Source of the DNA: Winogradskyella echinorum
GTDB taxonomy: Bacteria > Bacteroidota > Bacteroidia > Flavobacteriales > Flavobacteriaceae
NCBI RefSeq assembly: GCF_014297365.1
Contig: NZ_JACOQD010000001.1
Location: 682,001-746,000, forward strand
Direction of reading: 5' to 3'
DNA: 64,000 nt
Below the pieces are notes generated by a model. That model saw nothing but the letters and a program-made list of their open reading frames with translations. It was not told the origin of the DNA and did no database searches. Below, in pieces: positions 28,482-37,595 of this stretch. The first letter of the stretch is position 1. Every line of letters begins with the position of its first letter. The translations under genes were made by a program, and so were the position numbers.

Positions 28482-29384
28482 TTAGTTATTTAAGGTATTA
28501 GTTATAATTTTAATTTGCCATTCGATGCTATAATCATCGTTAGAGCAAATAATTTGTTTTCCAATGTTATTATTAAAACTATCCGAAACACCAGTCATAG
28601 GCTCAATTGCTATTCTATCTGATAAATCTGGTGTATATATTTGAAGAAAGTTATGTTCCGCAGAGGACTCTAACTGAAGTTGATAATTAGGTGTTATAAA
28701 TTTTACCAAATCCGATTGCAAAACATAGGCGTCATCAAACTTTCGATTCTTTAAAAGCATTGGCATTTCTTCTTTTAAATCTTCTTTACCAATTACAATT
28801 CCTTGTTTATTAGACTTATAATTCGCATTGCTACTAAACGATAATTTACTATTAAACAAATTTGAACTTAAGAAATACGGATGCCATCCTAGGGTAAACG
28901 GAAATGATTTATCATCATCATTTTTAATGGTTATTTTTAATAAAAGACTTTCTTCCTTTAAAGTGTATTTTACAGTTATACTATATTTAAACGGAAATCC
29001 TTCACAACCATCTTTTTCAATATATCTAAGAGTTATGCTACAAAAATCAGTACTAATATCCTTATCAATAACTTTAAAATATTTGTTATAAACTAATCCA
29101 TGTATAGCATTTTTATTCGCCTCTTCATTACAAACTAACTTATACTTACTATTATTAAAAACATATTCTCCATGCTTTATCCTATTAGCAAATGGAAAAA
29201 GAATGGCCGATGCATAATCTTTTTTGTAATTTGATGGAGTACCACTAATAACCTTTATACTGTTTACAAGCAATTTAGTTATACGACCACCTTCATTCAA
29301 ACAAACTCTAGCCGTAGTACTAGAATCGCGATTACTTAAAACCACATAATCTAACTCCGTATTTTCTTCTACTATCTTATACAC
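28482..29384 (-). CDS. Aldose 1-epimerase (galactose mutarotase family)
   Basis: A 300-residue epimerase that interconverts alpha and beta anomers of galactose. It has GGRITKLLVN near the N-terminus, the catalytic-His region NAIHGLVYN, TLGWHPYFL, and the C-terminal AIEPMTGVSDSFNN with the conserved Glu. There is no signal peptide, so it is cytoplasmic. It lies 3 bp after the regulator gene and 3 bp before the symporter gene. A truncated relative with the same start (MYK) and C-terminal block sits at 34082-34354. Confidence 0.9.
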   Translation of the reverse strand: MYKIVEENTELDYVVLSNRDSSTTARVCLNEGGRITKLLVNSIKVISGTPSNYKKDYASAILFPFANRIKHGEYVFNNSKYKLVCNEEANKNAIHGLVYNKYFKVIDKDISTDFCSITLRYIEKDGCEGFPFKYSITVKYTLKEESLLLKITIKNDDDKSFPFTLGWHPYFLSSNLFNSKLSFSSNANYKSNKQGIVIGKEDLKEEMPMLLKNRKFDDAYVLQSDLVKFITPNYQLQLESSAEHNFLQIYTPDLSDRIAIEPMTGVSDSFNNNIGKQIICSNDDYSIEWQIKIITNTLNN

Positions 29385-29387
29385 AAC

Positions 29388-30386
29388 CTATAGTGATTTT
29401 CTAATTACAATCTCGTTTGGATTCTCTAGTTGAGCAAACTTTTCTTTTAAAATCATTTTAGCCATTCGTTGTCCCATTAAAGCAAAGTTTGTTGATATTG
29501 TGGTAATTCCACCTTCTACAATTTCCTTTAAGAGCGAATCATTATATGCTATTATACCAACATCTTTTCCAACTATTAAATTTTCAATCTGAACTTTCTT
29601 TATTAATACTATTAAGCTCCGATCATCTAAAACAAAATAAACATCACCTTTTTTTGGAACACAGTTATCCAAACCAAAAACTTCTTGATTTTTAATAGAA
29701 CTAAATTCGAAAAATTGCCTATAGCCATCTAGTATTCCTTTGGGTTGATACGATTTAGGGTGAACAAAAATAACTTTGGTATAATTTTTTAATTTAGGTT
29801 CTAAAACCTTTAAACCATCATGTACATTCTTTTCAAAATTTTGAAAAACACAAGCATATTCCTTTAATGTTGTATTGGTTTGGTCTAAAACAAACACTTT
29901 GTCTTTAGGCAATTCTTTAATTACATTAATAGCATTAGTAAAATTTGCTGGCATAATAACATAGTAGTTATAATTACCAATATTATCATTAACAAGCTTT
30001 CTAAAAACTGCTTCGTTAAAATGATGAAAGAAAATATCTACCTGAAAATTTGCACCAAAAGCATTTAAAAAAGCATTATACAAATCTTCCTTAAAAGCAT
30101 TCAACTCATCAAAAAGCAAAAACACTTTCTTGGTTATCTTAATATCTTCGCTCTTTATATAATATCCTTTGCCTGTAACCGCTTCAACAATCCCTCTTTT
30201 TTTTAACTCACCAAAAGCCATAAAAACAGTATCTCTAGAAAGTGAAAACTTATTCTTAATACTATTTACTGAGGGCAGTTTATCACCTTTTTTTAAAGTA
30301 CCTTCTTCTAAACCAATTTCTACAGATTGAATTATTTGCTTATACTTAGGAATACCTAACTTATTATCAATATTAATTATACCCAT
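29388..30386 (-). CDS. GntR-type regulator with LacI-like ligand-binding domain
   Basis: A 332-residue regulator. The N-terminal winged helix is GntR-type (KYKQIIQSVEIGLEEGTLKK, then GDKLPSVNSIKNKFSLSRDT), followed from about residue 85 by a periplasmic-binding-like domain (VFVLDQTN, GIIAYND, FALMGQRMAKMIL). I start at ATG 30384-30386 (MGIINIDNKLG). The longer open frame upstream runs into the operator and has no family similarity. It is the first gene of the galactose operon and divergent from GH53, so it probably controls both arms through the repeats at 30406-30432. A TATATTTG at 30391-30398 (minus) lies only 4 bases from the ATG, which would give an almost leaderless mRNA if it is the -7 element. 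Confidence 0.9.
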   Translation of the reverse strand: MGIINIDNKLGIPKYKQIIQSVEIGLEEGTLKKGDKLPSVNSIKNKFSLSRDTVFMAFGELKKRGIVEAVTGKGYYIKSEDIKITKKVFLLFDELNAFKEDLYNAFLNAFGANFQVDIFFHHFNEAVFRKLVNDNIGNYNYYVIMPANFTNAINVIKELPKDKVFVLDQTNTTLKEYACVFQNFEKNVHDGLKVLEPKLKNYTKVIFVHPKSYQPKGILDGYRQFFEFSSIKNQEVFGLDNCVPKKGDVYFVLDDRSLIVLIKKVQIENLIVGKDVGIIAYNDSLLKEIVEGGITTISTNFALMGQRMAKMILKEKFAQLENPNEIVIRKSL

Positions 30387-30405
30387 TAAACAAATATATA
30401 TAAAA

Positions 30406-30432
30406 ACTGGTAGGTACTGGTAGGTGTCAGTA
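30406..30432. promoter_or_regulatory. Tandem 10-bp operator in the regulator/GH53 divergent gap
   Basis: ACTGGTAGGT occurs twice head to tail at 30406-30425. The second copy also opens an inverted repeat, TACTG (30415-30419) with CAGTA (30428-30432). This suits binding by the adjacent GntR-type regulator and would block or help both divergent promoters. The 10-bp spacing equals one helical turn, so two proteins could sit on one face. Binding is inferred. Confidence 0.65.
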
Positions 30433-30470
30433 AAATTATTTATTAAATTAGCAAAAAAACATAGTCTATT

Positions 30471-31631
30471 ATGATAAATTCTAAATTCAGAATGCACAAA
30501 ATTGCTAGCTTAATAATAACAGTGTTAATTATTTCGTCTATATACGCATGCACAGGTAGTAATTCTGACAATAATAATGAAGCAGAAACACCAATATCAT
30601 TTTACTTTGGTGCAGATTTATCTTATGTAAACGAAATGGAAGATTGTGGTGCCATATACAAAAATAGAGCTGGTAACGTACAAGACACGTATGCTATTTT
30701 TAAAAACGAAGGTGCTAATCTTGTTCGTTTACGGCTTTGGCATAATCCTACTTGGACCAATTACTCTAACCTACAAGATGTAAAAAAATCAATACAGCGT
30801 GCAAAGAATCAAGGTATGCATATTCTTTTAGACTTTCATTATTCAGATACATGGACAGATCCTTCTAAACAACAAATACCAGCAGCTTGGATTAACCAAA
30901 TAGATAATACCGAAGCGTTAGGAAATTTACTTTACAACTACACATACAATACATTGTTAGAATTGTCTAATGAAGGATTGTCTCCAAATATTGTACAAGT
31001 TGGTAATGAAATTAATCCAATGATTTTACAAGACGGTGATTTGGTCTGGCCAATTGATTGGGCTCGAAATTCTCATTTAATAAATAAAGGTATAGAAGCG
31101 GTTAGAACCATTGCTGAAGATAAAAATGAAACCATTGAGGTGATGCTCCATATAGCACAACCAGAAAATGGACTTTGGTGGTTTGAGCAAGCTACACAGA
31201 ACGGTGTTACAGATTTTGATTGGATAGGCTTATCGTATTATCCAATTTGGTCTGATTATTCTTTAAATGAAGTACAAACACCACTCACAACACTTATCAA
31301 TACATACAACAAAAAGTTAATGATTGTAGAAACGGCCTATCCTTTTACGATGGATAATGCGGACAGCGCAAATAATATATTAGGAAACGATGCTCTTGTT
31401 GATGGTTATCCTGCTTCACAACAAGGACAATTAGATTACCTAAATCAACTTAAATTAGTCATAGAAAATGCTGGTGGTCAAGGTCTAGTGTATTGGGAAC
31501 CAGCTTGGGTTTCTACAGATTGTTCTACACTATGGGCGCAAGGCTCTCATTGGGATAATGCTACTCTTTTTGATAATAACAACCAAGCAAACCTTGGTAT
31601 ACAATTTTATAATGCTTCACTAAATGACTAA
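30471..31631 (+). CDS. GH53 arabinogalactan endo-beta-1,4-galactanase, lipoprotein
   Basis: A 386-residue GH53 enzyme that cuts beta-1,4-galactan, the side chain of pectin rhamnogalacturonan I. The acid/base is Glu180 (QVGNEINP) and the nucleophile Glu287 (MIVETAYPF). Other family marks are FGADLSYVNEME, NLVRLRLWHNPTW and LLDFHYSDTWTDP. The lipoprotein signal ends at Cys27 (ISSIYAC). A later start at 30492 (MHKIASL) would give a more usual leader length. It overlaps the GH2 gene by 8 bp. Its lipid anchor, possibly surface-exposed, puts it first in galactan breakdown. No SusCD pair lies next to it. Confidence 0.94.
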   Translation: MINSKFRMHKIASLIITVLIISSIYACTGSNSDNNNEAETPISFYFGADLSYVNEMEDCGAIYKNRAGNVQDTYAIFKNEGANLVRLRLWHNPTWTNYSNLQDVKKSIQRAKNQGMHILLDFHYSDTWTDPSKQQIPAAWINQIDNTEALGNLLYNYTYNTLLELSNEGLSPNIVQVGNEINPMILQDGDLVWPIDWARNSHLINKGIEAVRTIAEDKNETIEVMLHIAQPENGLWWFEQATQNGVTDFDWIGLSYYPIWSDYSLNEVQTPLTTLINTYNKKLMIVETAYPFTMDNADSANNILGNDALVDGYPASQQGQLDYLNQLKLVIENAGGQGLVYWEPAWVSTDCSTLWAQGSHWDNATLFDNNNQANLGIQFYNASLND

Positions 31632-34065
31632 ATATCATCTTAATTCACTTTTAGTTTTTATTTTTCTTATCTGTGGAGCATTTTTATCTGAGGCTCAAAC
31701 CAGAGAAGTTATTACTTTGAAAAAAGGTTGGAAATTTAGTAAAGGAAATCACCCTGAAGCTATAACTTCTAATTTCAATACCTCTAATTGGGAAACTGTA
31801 ACCGTTCCTCACGATTGGGCAATTAAAGGACCTTTTGATAAAGAAGTAGATATTCAGAAAGTCGCAATTGAGCAAAATGGTGAAAAAGTGGCTACCGAAA
31901 AGACAGGTAGAACTGGTGCACTTCCTTATATTGGTGAGGCTTGGTATAGAAATGAATTTTCAATTTCAAACTTCAATAAAGATAAAAAAGTATTGATTCT
32001 TTTTGAAGGTGCCATGAGCGAGCCAGAAGTATTCTTAAATGGTAAGAAAGTTGGAGAGTGGAAATATGGATACAGCTATTTTTATTTCGACATTACAAAT
32101 TATATAAACGACACAAACATAAATACTTTAGCGGTAAAACTGACTAACGTTGGGTTATCCTCACGATGGTATCCAGGAGCAGGTTTGTACAGAAAAGTTC
32201 AGGTTATTGTAAAAGATAAATCTAACATTAAGCATTGGGGAACTTTTATTACTACGCCTATTATAACAAAAGACTTAGCTAAGGTTAATATTAAAACTAA
32301 AGTTTCAGGAGAGAATTTAAAATTAGTAACTACTATTTTTAATTCTGAGGGAAAGATAATTACTTCTAATGAAACTGATGCTTTATTCAACAATGAATTT
32401 GAACAAAATTTAGCCGTAAAAAATCCTAAACTATGGAGTCCGGAAACGCCGTACTTATACACAGCAGTTTCAAAATTATACGTTAATGGTAAATTAACAG
32501 ATGAAGTATCTAAACGCTTTGGTATTCGCAGTATAAATTATGATCAAAAAACAGGTTTTAGTCTAAATGGTGAAGTACGCAAATTTAAAGGTGTTTGTTT
32601 ACATCATGACCTAGGACCAATTGGTACAGCTGTAAATAAATCTGCTTTACGCAGACAATTACGGATCTTAAAAGATATGGGTTGTGATGCCATAAGAAGT
32701 TCACATAATATGCCTTCCATAGAACAATTAGAATTGTGTGATGAAATGGGTTTTATGTTTTTAGCAGAAAGTTTTGACGAATGGGCAAAACCAAAAGTAA
32801 AGAATGGTTACAACCGTTTTTTTAATGAATATGCAGAAAAAGACGTGGTTAATTTAGTGCATGCAACACGAAATCATCCATCAATTGTCATGTGGAGTTC
32901 TGGTAATGAAGTGCCAGATCAATGGGGCACTGAAGGTGTAAAACGTGCCAAATGGTTACAAGATATTTTTCACAGAGAAGATCCTACTAGACCTGTTACT
33001 GTTGGTATGGATCAGGTAAAAGCCACTATTGAGTCTGGGTTTGGAGCACTATTAGATGTTCCTGGGCTTAACTACCGTGTACACCTATACGAAGAGGCTT
33101 ATGAAAAATTTCCGCAAGGTTTTCTATTAGGTTCAGAAACAGCTTCAACTGTTAGCTCACGTGGTATTTACAAATTTCCTGTAGAAAAGGCTAGTATGAA
33201 GACTTATGATGATTTTCAATCATCGTCCTATGATTTGGAATATTGTAGTTGGTCTAATTTACCAGATGATGATTTTGTATTACAAGATGATAAACCTTGG
33301 GTTATTGGTGAGTTTGTCTGGACAGGCTTTGACTATCTCGGAGAACCAACACCATATGATGAAGTTTGGCCATCGCGTAGCTCTTACTTCGGAATTAATG
33401 ACTTAGCAGGTTTACCAAAAGATCGTTACTACTTATACCGAAGTCGTTGGAATACAACTGATGAAACGCTACACCTATTGCCACATTGGAATTGGGAAGG
33501 ACGGGAAGGAGAAATCACACCAGTATTTGTTTATACAAGTTATGACAGTGCAGAATTATTTTTAAATGGTAAAAGCTTAGGAATTCAAAAGAAAACTAAC
33601 CATACACCTCAAAACCGTTATCGCTTAATGTGGATGGACGTAAAATACGAACCAGGAATATTAAAAGTTGTTGCACTAGATGACGATGGAAATCCTGTTG
33701 CAGAAAAAGAAGTAAAAACTGCAGGGAAACCTCATAAAATCTTGTTAGACTCTGATGTTAAAACCATAAAAGCGAATGGTGAAGATTTAGCTTACGTCAC
33801 AGTTTCTGTAGTTGATAAAAATGGAATACCATGTCCGACTGCAACCAATCAACTCAACTTTAAAGTAAAAGGAAATGGCGAATTTAAAGCAGCCTGTAAT
33901 GGAGATGCCACCTCATTAGAATTATTTCATTTACCGACTATGAAATTATTTAGTGGTAAATTAGTCGTCCTTGTAGAATCCACTGAAGAAGCTGGCGAAA
34001 TAGAACTAAAAGTTACAGGGAAAGGCTTAAAAACAGGTAAAATATCATTAAAAACAGTTCATTAA
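31624..34065 (+). CDS. GH2 beta-galactosidase, exported
   Basis: An 813-residue GH2 enzyme. The signal peptide ends near residue 24 (LSEAQ), so it is probably periplasmic. Acid/base Glu429 lies in SSGNEVPDQWG and nucleophile Glu563 in VIGEFVWTGFDYLGEP. Domain order is sugar-binding (SNWETVTVPHDW), Ig-like, TIM barrel from about residue 300, then C-terminal DUF4982-like and Ig-like domains. It overlaps the GH53 gene by 8 bp, so galactooligosaccharides from GH53 are its probable substrate. The galactose released would feed the symporter and the Leloir genes of the divergent operon. Confidence 0.94.
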   Translation: MTKYHLNSLLVFIFLICGAFLSEAQTREVITLKKGWKFSKGNHPEAITSNFNTSNWETVTVPHDWAIKGPFDKEVDIQKVAIEQNGEKVATEKTGRTGALPYIGEAWYRNEFSISNFNKDKKVLILFEGAMSEPEVFLNGKKVGEWKYGYSYFYFDITNYINDTNINTLAVKLTNVGLSSRWYPGAGLYRKVQVIVKDKSNIKHWGTFITTPIITKDLAKVNIKTKVSGENLKLVTTIFNSEGKIITSNETDALFNNEFEQNLAVKNPKLWSPETPYLYTAVSKLYVNGKLTDEVSKRFGIRSINYDQKTGFSLNGEVRKFKGVCLHHDLGPIGTAVNKSALRRQLRILKDMGCDAIRSSHNMPSIEQLELCDEMGFMFLAESFDEWAKPKVKNGYNRFFNEYAEKDVVNLVHATRNHPSIVMWSSGNEVPDQWGTEGVKRAKWLQDIFHREDPTRPVTVGMDQVKATIESGFGALLDVPGLNYRVHLYEEAYEKFPQGFLLGSETASTVSSRGIYKFPVEKASMKTYDDFQSSSYDLEYCSWSNLPDDDFVLQDDKPWVIGEFVWTGFDYLGEPTPYDEVWPSRSSYFGINDLAGLPKDRYYLYRSRWNTTDETLHLLPHWNWEGREGEITPVFVYTSYDSAELFLNGKSLGIQKKTNHTPQNRYRLMWMDVKYEPGILKVVALDDDGNPVAEKEVKTAGKPHKILLDSDVKTIKANGEDLAYVTVSVVDKNGIPCPTATNQLNFKVKGNGEFKAACNGDATSLELFHLPTMKLFSGKLVVLVESTEEAGEIELKVTGKGLKTGKISLKTVH

Positions 34066-34081
34066 ATTTATCATTTTCACA

Positions 34082-34354
34082 ATGTATAAACTCACTAAAA
34101 CAAAAATTGAAAATCTTAGATTATCTCGATATAGAAAACACAATACACCTCAATATAGAATGACCATGACATCTTCTTCAAAAGAATATTTTTTACAATT
34201 TTATACAACTAATCTGCCAAATTTAATTGCGATAGAACCCATAACAGGGATTTGCGATAGTTTTAATAATGTAATCGGCTTACAAATCCTTGAACCCCTG
34301 AGGAGTTTCAATACTGATTGGGATCTCGTCATTAATAGTCTACAAAGTACATAA
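34082..34354 (+). pseudogene. Internally deleted aldose 1-epimerase remnant
   Basis: A 90-codon frame whose residues from about 22 on align with the C-terminus of the intact epimerase at 28482-29384: TPQYRMTMTSSSKEYFLQFY matches TPNYQLQLESSAEHNFLQIY, and AIEPITGICDSFNNVIG matches AIEPMTGVSDSFNNNIG. The first residues (MYK) also match the intact protein's start. About 200 central residues, including the catalytic-His region, are missing. It follows the GH2 gene by 16 bp, so it was probably a third gene of the GH53-GH2 operon that lost its middle. It is not expected to be active, though it may still be translated. Confidence 0.8.
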
Positions 34355-34690
34355 TCGAGTTAAGTAAAATGCTAATTGAGAACTTCCTTTTTTACAAAAC
34401 ACTTTCATTTTACGTGTTATATACTTAAAAAGATTACTGTCACTTTTCTTTAGGTCATCAATATTATATAATGAGAATGGCAAAGTTTGCCAAACGGTTG
34501 GGTTATGATTTATATTTTTCATCTTTATATTCTAATATGTAATTAATATATCTATTGCAAATTTCTATAGAAATATCTAATTAGAGTATTACTGATTTAC
34601 CATATATGTATGTTAGATTATCGCAGTTAATACAAAAGATTTGATTATACTACTTTGGATTAAAACTCTCGTTGTCAATTAGTTTATTAA
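34355..34690. other. Intergenic region with no gene seen
   Basis: About 340 bp between the epimerase remnant and the tRNA terminator. A 60-codon minus-strand frame here resembles nothing I know and is not called. The only structure noted is a short palindrome GGCAAAGTTTGCC near 34478. It may be decayed coding sequence linked to the epimerase remnant. Confidence 0.5.
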
Positions 34691-34697
34691 AAACAAA

Positions 34698-34726
34698 AAA
34701 GACTTTAATATAACATTAAAGTCTTT
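34698..34726 (-). terminator. Terminator downstream of tRNA-Leu
   Basis: A 12-bp perfect stem (34698-34709 with 34715-34726, 5-base loop). On the minus strand it is followed by TTTTTTGTTTTT. It lies 12 bp past the 3' end of the tRNA gene. Confidence 0.85.
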
Positions 34727-34737
34727 AATTTTTATTG

Positions 34738-34819
34738 TACAGGCGGAGAGACTCGAACTCTCACACCTCGCGGCACTAGATCCTAAGTCTAGCGTGTCTA
34801 CCAATTCCACCACGCCTGC
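34738..34819 (-). tRNA. tRNA-Leu (anticodon UAG)
   Basis: An 82-base class II tRNA on the minus strand. The acceptor stem is GCAGGCG with CGCCTGT (G1-U72 wobble) and discriminator A. The anticodon stem CTAGA/TCTAG encloses loop CTTAGGA, giving anticodon TAG, which reads CUA codons. The T-arm has GTTCGAGTC. A long variable arm is present, as expected for tRNA-Leu. The CCA end is not encoded (the sequence reads A-C-A after the acceptor stem). Confidence 0.95.
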
Positions 34820-34831
34820 AAATAAGGACTG

Positions 34832-34861
34832 CAAAGATAAACAATAGTTTGAATATTCAAA
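34832..34861 (-). promoter_or_regulatory. Bacteroidota-type promoter for tRNA-Leu
   Basis: On the minus strand a -33 TTTG (34858-34861) is followed by 18 bases and a perfect -7 TATCTTTG (34832-34839). The tRNA 5' end is 12 bases further on. This matches the TTTG/TAnnTTTG consensus of this phylum. Confidence 0.75.
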
Positions 34862-34899
34862 CAGTAAATAATTAAGAAATTTATCCTTTATGTTTTTCT

Positions 34900-34907
34900 T
34901 ACTTTTG
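34900..34907 (+). promoter_or_regulatory. Probable -7 promoter element for the M20 peptidase gene
   Basis: TACTTTTG fits TAnnTTTG and lies 20 bases before the ATG at 34928. No clear -33 TTTG is seen. Confidence 0.5.
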
Positions 34908-34927
34908 TTATAAATCAAACACATAAT

Positions 34928-36316
34928 ATGCAATCTATACAATCTTACATTAACGATAATAAAGACCGCTTTTTAAACGAGCTTATAGAATTATTAAAAA
35001 TTCCTTCTATTAGCGCCGATTCTGCATACAAAGGTGATGTCTTAAAAACTGCTGAAGTTATTAAAATAAGTCTCGAAAATGCGGGTTGCGACCATGTAGA
35101 AATTTGTAAAACCGATGGTTACCCTATTGTATATGGTGAAAAAATTATAGACAAAAATCTACCTACTGTTTTAGTTTATGGGCATTATGATGTACAACCA
35201 CCAGACCCTTTAGACTTATGGAATTCACCACCATTTGAGCCTGTGATTCAAAAAACGGAACTTCATCCAGAAGGTGCTATTTTTGCTCGTGGAGCTTGTG
35301 ATGACAAAGGGCAAATGTATATGCATGTTAAGGCTTTAGAATATATGACTTCTAACAATGAATTGCCTTGCAACGTAAAATTTATGATTGAAGGTGAAGA
35401 GGAAGTTGGTAGTGCCAATTTAGGCATCTTTGTAGCTAACAACAGAGAGAAATTAGCTAATGATGTCATTCTAATCTCTGATACTGGCATGATCGCTAAA
35501 GATGTGCCATCAATAACGACAGGATTAAGAGGACTGAGTTATGTTGAAGTTGAAGTAACAGGTCCAAACAGAGATCTACATTCAGGTTTATATGGTGGAG
35601 CTGTGGCCAACCCAATTAATGTATTAACCAAAATGATTGCGTCGCTTCACGATGAAAATAATCATATTACCATTCCTGGTTTTTATGATAAAGTTGAAAA
35701 CCTATCTGATGCAGAACGTGCAGAAATGGCAAAAGCACCATTTTCATTAGAGGCTTATAAAAAATCTTTAGATATTGATGCCGTTTATGGTGAAGAAGGT
35801 TACACAACCAATGAGCGAAATTCAATTAGACCAACACTAGATGTCAACGGAATTTGGGGAGGTTACATAGGTGAAGGTGCAAAAACGGTCATTGCAAGTC
35901 AAGCATTTGCCAAAATATCGATGCGTTTGGTACCACATCAAGATTGGGAAGAGATTACAGAATTATTTAAAACTCATTTTGAAAGTATTGCTCCTAAAGG
36001 AGTTACCGTTAAAGTAAAACCACATCATGGAGGACAAGGTTATGTAACACCAATTGATAGTGTTGGTTATAAAGCGGCTTCTAAAGCTTATGAGCAAACC
36101 TTTGGAAAAACACCAATTCCGCAACGCAGTGGAGGAAGTATTCCTATTGTTTCACTTTTTGAAAAAGAATTAAAAAGCAAAACTATACTGATGGGCTTTG
36201 GTTTAGATAGCGATGCTATTCACTCACCAAACGAACATTTTGGAGTGTGGAACTACCTAAAAGGCATTGAGACTATTCCTTGGTTTTATAAATATTTTAC
36301 AGAGTTAAAAAAATAG
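34928..36316 (+). CDS. M20 family dipeptidase/metallopeptidase
   Basis: A 462-residue zinc peptidase of the M20 (carnosinase-like) family. Metal ligands and catalytic residues are visible: His86 and Asp88 in VYGHYDVQPP, Asp125 in RGACDDKGQ, and the Glu157-Glu158 pair in EGEEEVGS. A dimerisation domain (about 205-360) contains LHSGLYGGAVANP, and the C-terminal ligand His is in AIHSPNEHFG. No signal peptide, so cytoplasmic; the probable role is dipeptide hydrolysis. The next gene begins immediately after its stop codon (TAGATG), so the two are likely co-transcribed. Confidence 0.93.
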   Translation: MQSIQSYINDNKDRFLNELIELLKIPSISADSAYKGDVLKTAEVIKISLENAGCDHVEICKTDGYPIVYGEKIIDKNLPTVLVYGHYDVQPPDPLDLWNSPPFEPVIQKTELHPEGAIFARGACDDKGQMYMHVKALEYMTSNNELPCNVKFMIEGEEEVGSANLGIFVANNREKLANDVILISDTGMIAKDVPSITTGLRGLSYVEVEVTGPNRDLHSGLYGGAVANPINVLTKMIASLHDENNHITIPGFYDKVENLSDAERAEMAKAPFSLEAYKKSLDIDAVYGEEGYTTNERNSIRPTLDVNGIWGGYIGEGAKTVIASQAFAKISMRLVPHQDWEEITELFKTHFESIAPKGVTVKVKPHHGGQGYVTPIDSVGYKAASKAYEQTFGKTPIPQRSGGSIPIVSLFEKELKSKTILMGFGLDSDAIHSPNEHFGVWNYLKGIETIPWFYKYFTELKK

Positions 36317-37567
36317 ATGTTACTTAGCCAAGAATTCAAAGACGCCTGGAGCTTCAAAAGCAAATTAGCTTTTAGATTTATATTCTGTTATCTTATTCTG
36401 TACATTTTCCTAATGTTTTTAGCTGGTCTTTTTGAAGGGCTATTTCGCTGGATTGGCATACATATTCTTAATATAACTTATGATTTTGAAGTCAGTGGCT
36501 TTGGGAGTGGAGATAATTCTTATGCTTATATCACTCTATTTGTAAATGTATTTACTGCAATTGTTGCTACTCTCATTTGGTCTATTTTAGGTAAAAAACA
36601 ACTAAGTTATAACAAGTTATTCTATTGGTTTATAGTCGTTTTAAGAGTATTCTTAATCGGAGCAATGTTACTATATGGGTTTGTAAAAGTCTTTCAAATT
36701 CAATTTCGTAGTCCTTCATTGATACGTCTTCTTCAACCTTTGGGCGAATTTTCTCCAATGGGTTTAGCATGGACCTACATGGGATATTCTAAAGGTTTTG
36801 GAATGTTTGCTGGTCTTTTGGAAATTATAGGAGGATTACTTTTAATCCCAAGACGGACCACAACTTTAGGTTCATTTATTATTATTGGAGTAATGTTGCA
36901 AGTTGCCATGATGAATATGATGTTTGACATTCCTGTTAAGCTCTTTTCTATACATCTTATTTTAATGGCTTTTGTAATATTTATGACGGATATAAGGCGT
37001 TTTTCGTCTGTTTTTATTAAAAATAAAGCAACTGAAAGTTATAACTACTACCATCCTATTACATCAGATAGTTACCATAAAACAATTGATAAATTAAAAA
37101 AAATCCTTGTTCCTATAATCTTAATTACGGCATGTATTTTAGGTTATTTAGGAGAACTAAATGTTAGTGACAAAAATCATAAACCTCATCTTTATGGCAT
37201 TTGGGAAACCGAAATATTCATTAAAAATAAAGACACCATAAAACCATTACTTACTGCTACTGAAAGATGGCGTTATTTGGTAATAGAAAATAAAAGAAAA
37301 GCTATAATAAGAACTATAGACGACAAAATCTTACACTACAATTTTAAAGCAGATACAACAAAACAGACTATTTCAATGTATCTAGAAGGGAGGGAAATTG
37401 ATAGTTTTAATATCAATTATATTTACAAAAACAATAATTTTCTAAAATTGAGAGGACACCTAGTTAGTGATACTATTGAAGTGATACTCAAAAAGAAAAA
37501 TCTTGAAGATTTTCCTTTAAAATCAAGAGGTTTTCATTGGATTAATGAACGACCTTTTAATCACTAA
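36317..37567 (+). CDS. DoxX-like multi-pass membrane protein
   Basis: A 416-residue inner-membrane protein. Seven or more hydrophobic segments lie in residues 20-275, with DoxX-like character in VLRVFLIGAMLLYGFVKVFQ and GFGMFAGLLEIIGGLLLIP. A C-terminal globular part (about 280-416) follows a further hydrophobic segment (ILVPIILITACILGYLGEL). This part is beta-rich and resembles a lipocalin-like small domain (LYGIWETEIFIKN, WRYLVIENKRK). The start follows the M20 stop codon without a gap. Function is unknown; related proteins are annotated only as DoxX-like. Confidence 0.7.
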   Translation: MLLSQEFKDAWSFKSKLAFRFIFCYLILYIFLMFLAGLFEGLFRWIGIHILNITYDFEVSGFGSGDNSYAYITLFVNVFTAIVATLIWSILGKKQLSYNKLFYWFIVVLRVFLIGAMLLYGFVKVFQIQFRSPSLIRLLQPLGEFSPMGLAWTYMGYSKGFGMFAGLLEIIGGLLLIPRRTTTLGSFIIIGVMLQVAMMNMMFDIPVKLFSIHLILMAFVIFMTDIRRFSSVFIKNKATESYNYYHPITSDSYHKTIDKLKKILVPIILITACILGYLGELNVSDKNHKPHLYGIWETEIFIKNKDTIKPLLTATERWRYLVIENKRKAIIRTIDDKILHYNFKADTTKQTISMYLEGREIDSFNINYIYKNNNFLKLRGHLVSDTIEVILKKKNLEDFPLKSRGFHWINERPFNH

Positions 37568-37595
37568 AGCCATCTTATATCAATAAATTTAAACC

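Noticed and set aside
30391-30398. TATATTTG as promoter of the GntR-type gene
   Set aside because: It matches the -7 consensus but lies 4 bases from the ATG and lacks a -33 TTTG. Kept only as a note, since AT-rich DNA gives such matches by chance.
30387-30497. Longer GntR-type regulator start
   Set aside because: Would place coding over the operator repeats and adds residues without family likeness.
34340-34522. 60-codon minus-strand ORF after the epimerase remnant
   Set aside because: No recognisable similarity or hydrophobic organisation, and it overlaps the remnant's 3' end. Probably chance.
34679-34942. 87-codon minus-strand ORF over the tRNA region
   Set aside because: Its middle (ELVDTLDLGSSAARCESS) is the translation of the tRNA-Leu sequence, so it is not a gene.
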